From Pontibacter russatus (GTDB taxonomy: Bacteria; Bacteroidota; Bacteroidia; Cytophagales; Hymenobacteraceae), in contig NZ_CP047984.1 of the NCBI RefSeq assembly GCF_009931655.1, positions 992,001-1,056,000 on the forward strand: a DNA stretch of 64,000 nucleotides, written 5' to 3'. Of this stretch, positions 59,661 to 64,000 are shown piece after piece. The notes beneath the pieces were generated by a model, which made no database searches, was not told the origin of the DNA, and saw nothing but the letters and a program-made list of their open reading frames with translations. Both the position numbers and the translations under genes were made by a program. Position 1 is the stretch's first letter. The number at the start of each line of letters is the position of its first letter.

Positions 59661-60005
59661 CTATATAGGCTGCTATGTGTTTACGGTATTTAACCCTGTA
59701 AATTATTTCCTTTGCCATATAAAATTGATTTAAAATAATCTTTATATAATTCAAACGTATATATTGTATCATTAGGCAGCCAATGTCGCAAATGTAAACT
59801 TTGCCTGCATTGCGTAGAGGACCTGAGTCATGAGCATGGCCTTCTTTTACAGACGTCTGATATAGTTAGCTTCCCCATAAACCTTTACCCTAGCTCCCCG
59901 GCATTTCTAATACCCAAATGCCCTCCTGCCCCTGTGCCATATCTTCGTATGGCCTTCCCGTGAGCCTTCATGAACATCAACAATTTATATTCACAATTTA
60001 AGATC
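59661..60005. other. AT-rich gap, no gene seen
   Basis: The 345-base stretch contains an AT-rich segment at 59690-59770, with no clear promoter consensus, RNA or gene. Confidence 0.45.
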
Positions 60006-60557
60006 ATGAAAAATTTGATACGAATCGCTTGGTTTATTGCCCCGGCACTGCTTGTCATTACCTCCTGCGAACCGGTTGAGGAGGTTACCCCAGCAGGTCC
60101 TGATATGTCCACAGAAAATACGCTGAACGCTTCATCACGTCCTATTATATATAAAGTCAAAGAACAGATTGATTTTAGTGAGCAAGAGGCTTACTTTTTC
60201 ACCGGATGTAACGATGACCTCTTGAAGATTACAGATGGGATCTTGCGCATTAACTATACCATAACAGAACATAAGGATAAAGTCACATTTCAATACCACT
60301 CTAATACCTCTAACTTCAGGTTGCTGGACGAAACTATGGGTATGGCATATGTAGGCAGTTGGGTAGATAATTACAAAGAAAGCTTCAATCTCTATAATTT
60401 TTACCCCTACACGGTGAAGGAAACAATTAACCTCGTGTTCACAACCCCTGGAAAAGGAAACAACATCAAGATAAAGGCTGACCTTCGCATCAGGATTGAT
60501 GCAAACGGAAACATCAAAACCTATATAGATAACTATAGAATTGACTGCCAAAAGTAG
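60006..60557 (+). CDS. Hypothetical lipoprotein
   Basis: Starting at ATG 60006 (MKNLIRIAWFIAPALLVITS) the signal ends in lipobox VITSC. The mature ~160 residues are beta-rich (DGILRINYTITEHKDKVTFQ, YHSNTSNFRLLDETMGMAYV) with no recognised family. More AT-rich than its neighbours. Cys pairs at GCND and DCQK could form a disulfide. Confidence 0.75.
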   Translation: MKNLIRIAWFIAPALLVITSCEPVEEVTPAGPDMSTENTLNASSRPIIYKVKEQIDFSEQEAYFFTGCNDDLLKITDGILRINYTITEHKDKVTFQYHSNTSNFRLLDETMGMAYVGSWVDNYKESFNLYNFYPYTVKETINLVFTTPGKGNNIKIKADLRIRIDANGNIKTYIDNYRIDCQK

Positions 60558-60926
60558 AAAGTTGGGAAACAGGAAGGTTGCTTTTCCTGAGCATGAACAT
60601 GCTAAAAGATACAGGTATCGTTATCCGTTCACTACATAATTAGCTTTTAAATCAAGCAACGCACCCTTCATAGAAGGAAAGTCAATATATAAGCCCAACC
60701 AAGACGATTTAACTGCTGCCTTTATGATATGGTACCAAAAAGCTTTAAAAATCAGCAACTCTAAACAGGTTCAACATTTGATGCAGATGGGGAAGTAACT
60801 ATAAAGTTCGAAATTTATAGGGCCGAATGTCAGCAATAAAATAAAAATTTATAGATCAGCCTGACGCATCTTATGCCCATAGGGCTTCAGATACGGCGAT
60901 ATATGCCAGCAGCAACTACAACTATC
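60558..60926. other. AT-rich gap, no gene seen
   Basis: The 369 bases after the lipoprotein gene hold no open frame of note and no clear hairpin. Confidence 0.5.
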
Positions 60927-62675
60927 TTATATCCTCGCCTGGTAGGTATATAACTGGTAATACCTCCCCTGTTTTTCCAGCAGTTCCTCGTGCCTGCCCT
61001 GCTCCACGATGCGGCCCTGCTCTATCACCAGTATCTGGTCAGCCTGGCGGATGGTGCTGAGGCGGTGGGCGATCACGAAGGTGGTGCGGCCCTGCATCAG
61101 GGTTTTGAGGCTGGCCTGTATCAGGCTCTCGCTCTCGGTGTCGAGGTTGGAGGTAGCCTCGTCCAGTATCAGGATGCGCGGATCGGCCAGGATGGCCCGG
61201 GCAATGGCGATGCGCTGCCGCTGCCCCCCCGACAGCTTCACGCCCCGCTCCCCTATCAGCGTGTCCAGCCCCTCCGGGAAGCGGTTCGTGAACTCCTGCA
61301 CGTGGGCGGCCTGCACGGCCTGCATCAGTTTTTCTTCGGTGGCGTTCGGGCGCGGGAAAAGGATGTTGTTCCGGATGGTGCCCTCAAACAGGAAATCGTC
61401 CTGCAGCACCACGCCCAGCTGGCTCCGGTAGCTTTGCAGGCTGATGGTTTGCAGGTCGTGCCCGTCAACCGTAATCATGCCGCTGTCGGGGTTAAGGAAG
61501 GAGGCGGCCAGCCCGGCTATCGTGGACTTTCCGGAGCCGGAGGTGCCGACCAGGGCCGTCACAGAACCGGCGGGTGCTTTAAAGCTGATTTCCTTCACCA
61601 CCTCTTTCCCGGCCTCGTAGGCAAAAGACACCCTGTCGAAAACCACATCACCCTCTATATGCTCCAGCTTCCGGGTGCGGTGGCCGCTGGCATCTTCCAG
61701 TGGCATGTTCAGGATTTCCTGGGTGCGGTCGAGCCCGGCAAAGGCCTCGGTAAACTGGCTGCCGATGTTGCTCATCTGCACAATCGGCGCTATCATAAAA
61801 CCCAGGTAAAGCGTGAAAGCCAGGAAATCCCCGAAGGTGAGGTCGCCCCCCATGATCAGGTAACCGCCGATGCCCATGATACCCGCCGACGCGAGGCCCA
61901 GCAGCAAAGTAGCCGCACTCGTCACGAAGCTGGTGGTGACCAGGCTTTCCTTCACATTCTGAAATAGCCGCGTGACGCCTGCCTCAAATGTACTGATCTC
62001 CTGCGCCTCCGCATTGAACCCCTTTATCACCCGCACCCCGCCCAGCGTCTCCGTCAGCCTGCCCGTCACCTCGGCGTTGATGACGCCGCGCTCCCGGAAG
62101 ATGGGCCGTATCTTCCCAAAGGCCTTCAGCGAGATGACCCCGAAAATAGCCACAGGCAGCAGGACAAACAGCGTCATTAGTGGGCTGATGACAATGAGCA
62201 GCACCAGGCAGATAAGCGAAGTCAGTACGCCGCCGATCATCTGGGCAAAGCCGGTCCCGACCAGGTTCCGCACGCCTTCCACGTCCGTCATAATCCGGGA
62301 CACCAGCTCGCCCGTCTTGGTATTGTCGAAGAAGCGGATGGGCAGCTGGATGATATGGCGCTGCACCTTGGCCCGCAGCTGCGAGATGAGGTGCTGCGCC
62401 TCCACACTCAGAATCTGGGTCAGGGCATAGGACGTGACCGACTGGATGACGATGGCGGCCGCCACGGCCATGATCAGCCATTTCAGCATGGTCATATCCC
62501 CGTTTGGGATCACATCGTCGATCAGGTACTTGCTGGCGCCCGGCAACACCAGCCCGGCCAGGCGGCTGATGATGATCAGCACCAGCCCGATAGCGAGGTA
62601 CTTCCTGCGGGGCCACACAATGGTTTTGAAAACCTGGCCTACGGTTACGTTCTTTAGTTTTTTAGATTCCGGCAT
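60927..62675 (-). CDS. ABC exporter, fused permease and ATPase (MsbA-like)
   Basis: The N-terminal 320 residues form the six-helix type I exporter domain (LAIGLVLIIISRLAGLVLPG, LICLVLLIVISPLMTLFVLL). The ATPase domain has Walker A GTSGSGKST (about 375-385), signature LSGGQRQRIAIARA, Walker B ILILDEATS and a switch His in IAHRLST. The class exports lipids or drugs as homodimers; the substrate is not predictable. A truncated copy of its end lies about 1.3 kb downstream. Confidence 0.95.
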   Translation of the reverse strand: MPESKKLKNVTVGQVFKTIVWPRRKYLAIGLVLIIISRLAGLVLPGASKYLIDDVIPNGDMTMLKWLIMAVAAAIVIQSVTSYALTQILSVEAQHLISQLRAKVQRHIIQLPIRFFDNTKTGELVSRIMTDVEGVRNLVGTGFAQMIGGVLTSLICLVLLIVISPLMTLFVLLPVAIFGVISLKAFGKIRPIFRERGVINAEVTGRLTETLGGVRVIKGFNAEAQEISTFEAGVTRLFQNVKESLVTTSFVTSAATLLLGLASAGIMGIGGYLIMGGDLTFGDFLAFTLYLGFMIAPIVQMSNIGSQFTEAFAGLDRTQEILNMPLEDASGHRTRKLEHIEGDVVFDRVSFAYEAGKEVVKEISFKAPAGSVTALVGTSGSGKSTIAGLAASFLNPDSGMITVDGHDLQTISLQSYRSQLGVVLQDDFLFEGTIRNNILFPRPNATEEKLMQAVQAAHVQEFTNRFPEGLDTLIGERGVKLSGGQRQRIAIARAILADPRILILDEATSNLDTESESLIQASLKTLMQGRTTFVIAHRLSTIRQADQILVIEQGRIVEQGRHEELLEKQGRYYQLYTYQARI

Positions 62676-62987
62676 ATATATAGGCGATACACTGGTTGCG
62701 TGCTGGCAGCCATTTTAAACCTATCCGAAAGGAACAGGAAGACGGTTAATTTCTGTCTAAAATCCCTTGGGATATTTCATGCATCAAATTACCATAAAAA
62801 AAGAAACTTCGCCTTCACCTCTTCCTCTTGAGCGTGCATTTCCACTTCAGTCTTTTTATATATAAACAGCCCGACCCCCAGCTAACATCATTGCCTCCTG
62901 CTGCACAATAAGCTACAGGAACGCGTATATAGCTTAAGCACAGCTGTATATAGCAATACACCTCATATCCTGCCTTTCTGATGTAAA
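62676..62987. other. Intergenic region between divergent genes
   Basis: The 312-base region separates the ABC exporter and the membrane protein. It contains TATATATA tracts at 62673 and 62858 and no gene. Confidence 0.5.
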
Positions 62988-63773
62988 ATGGACACCTCGA
63001 AGGAAATCATGTACGACCAGAACAGTATATTGATCGTAGCCATGCTGTTTCTTCTGATTCTGCTGGCGAATGAAGCGGGCTACCGCCTGGGCCACTACCA
63101 CCAGTCCAGAACCGACGACGATGTGAAGAACCACACCAACACCATACAGGCGGGCACCCTCGGCCTGCTGGCCCTGATACTCGGCTTCACGTTCAACATG
63201 GCGCTGCAACGCTACAACAGCCGGAGCCAGGCCGTTATACAGGAGTCGAGCGCAATCAGCACCGCCCTGCTCCGAACGGACCTCCTGCCGCAACCCTACG
63301 ACTCCATCACGCACGCTTTGCTGCGGAACTACATCAGCCTGCGGCTGGCCGTGAGCAACACCGGGCACGCGGGATTTCAGGAACAGCATGTTTTGAGCGA
63401 CGAAACGGAAAAGCTGCAAAAGATGCTCTGGATAATTGCGGTGCGGGCAGCGGAAGTCGATCCCCGTCCTGTCACGACGGGGTATTTTATCGATGCGCTG
63501 AACAGTATGATAGACGCCCACGGCGAGCGCAACGCCTTGCTCCAGCTGCATGTGCCGGAGGTGATTCTGTTCCTGCTGTTCATCGTCTTTATCATGTCCG
63601 GCTCGCTGATGGGCTACGCCAGCGGCCTGGGAAGAAGGAGAACCACTATTCCCACCATGATGATGACGTTCCTGATCTCGCTGGTTGTGTTCATCATCAT
63701 AGACCTGGACAGGCCGCAAAGGGGCATCATAAAAGTGAACCAGGAAAGTATGCTGCAACTGCAGCGGGAGTAA
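62988..63773 (+). CDS. DUF4239/bestrophin-like membrane protein
   Basis: Two N-terminal transmembrane segments (ILIVAMLFLLILLANEAGYR; TLGLLALILGFTFNMALQRY) and two C-terminal ones (VILFLLFIVFIMSGSLMGYA; MMMTFLISLVVFIIIDLD) enclose a cytoplasmic helical region of about 100 residues. This matches the layout of DUF4239 bestrophin-like proteins. ATG at 63009 is an alternative start. Ion-channel activity is unproven. Confidence 0.75.
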   Translation: MDTSKEIMYDQNSILIVAMLFLLILLANEAGYRLGHYHQSRTDDDVKNHTNTIQAGTLGLLALILGFTFNMALQRYNSRSQAVIQESSAISTALLRTDLLPQPYDSITHALLRNYISLRLAVSNTGHAGFQEQHVLSDETEKLQKMLWIIAVRAAEVDPRPVTTGYFIDALNSMIDAHGERNALLQLHVPEVILFLLFIVFIMSGSLMGYASGLGRRRTTIPTMMMTFLISLVVFIIIDLDRPQRGIIKVNQESMLQLQRE

Positions 63774-63841
63774 AAACCCAGAGCTTATATATGGACTGTT
63801 GGTGCCAGCATGAAAAGTATATATGGCCTATATGTATAGGC

Positions 63842-64000
63842 CTAATAAGCCAGCAGGCGGCCGCAGGCGATAACGGCCAGCCACACCACCATAGAACAGA
63901 CCGCTGCAGCCTTTGCGGCTCCAGGTGTTGGCCCGTGGAGCCACACGCCAGCAGTCTGGTATATATAGCGGTGAAAAACACCGGCATTGAGGCCGCCCAC
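63842..64000 (-). CDS. C-terminal end of a membrane protein (DUF6644-like), truncated by the window edge
   Basis: The minus-strand frame entering at 64000 reads VGGLNAGVFHRYIYQTAGVW, then VCSMVVWLAVIACGRLLAY and TAG at 63842. The N-A-x-V-F-H-R and V-x-C-G-R-L-x-A-Y pattern resembles small four-helix DUF6644-type membrane proteins of Hymenobacteraceae. Only 52 residues are visible. Confidence 0.55.
   Translation of the reverse strand: MGGLNAGVFHRYIYQTAGVWLHGPTPGAAKAAAVCSMVVWLAVIACGRLLAY

Noticed and set aside
63727-63987. 86-residue minus-strand frame at the right edge
   Set aside because: A different frame on the same strand reads as a plausible membrane-protein C-terminus ending at 63842.

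Overview
The window reads as chromosome from a Bacteroidota member of the Hymenobacteraceae, most like Pontibacter. This is an inference from the plsX-fabH block after rpmF, Bacteroidota-style -7 promoter elements (TAnnTTTG), SusC-like and DUF4905-type proteins, a GC-rich backbone (by eye), and many TATATA tracts between and inside backbone genes.

Backbone part 1 (1-12.4 kb): the 3' tip of rpmF, plsX, fabH, a LysM cell-wall protein, an NfeD-type membrane protease, a PAP2 phosphatase, two paralogous small lipoproteins, kdsB, a lipid kinase translationally coupled to a SUI1-like factor, a tandem universal stress protein, gap and tRNA-Glu(UUC).

Accessory block (12.4-30.5 kb): a large serine recombinase runs antisense into the 3' half of tRNA-Glu, so its last 13 codons are tRNA sequence. 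Behind it lie a small protein, a MerR-like regulator, a 1043-residue primase-helicase-like protein and an HTH protein. The latter two share a recurring TGGGACAG motif.

From 19.9 to 28.3 kb there is an AT-richer array of compact, same-strand gene cassettes separated by eight attC-like sites. In all eight complete cassettes the core at the cassette start is the exact reverse complement of the core beside its own stop codon, which is the signature of integron cassettes. The array abuts a tyrosine recombinase (28395-29852) that carries the catalytic R-K-HxxR-H-Y set and a duplicated N-terminal extension but shows no integron-integrase-specific insertion that I can see. This noncanonical integron is the main discovery candidate. 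Cargo: a two-gene merTP/GDCCVxC cassette, a membrane SRPBCC protein, an 803-residue zinc-ribbon protein with a PD-(D/E)xK-like motif, lipoproteins, a DUF2971 protein and unknowns. A 58-bp coaxial palindrome lies between the recombinase and a divergent zinc-ribbon gene. Sequences resembling the tRNA-Glu 3' end recur at 30.38, 30.47 and 36.46 kb.

Backbone part 2 (30.5-64 kb): a 1947-residue alpha-2-macroglobulin/TonB-plug fusion protein, an IS630-type element, a stress-type cluster (SnoaL-like, MBL hydrolase, AraC regulator whose 5' end is hit by an IS5-type element, AHSA1/SRPBCC, two VOC proteins, a decayed DUF4256 gene), sugar-metabolism genes (two Gfo/Idh/MocA oxidoreductases, a TIM-barrel isomerase, a GH43 glycosidase), a second universal stress protein, a MITE-like element, an AraC regulator with a DMT-type exporter, an AT-rich island with a single HD+Hsp90-like ATPase fusion gene flanked by ~45-bp repeats, an ABC exporter with a decayed partial copy nearby, and a truncated membrane gene at the right edge.
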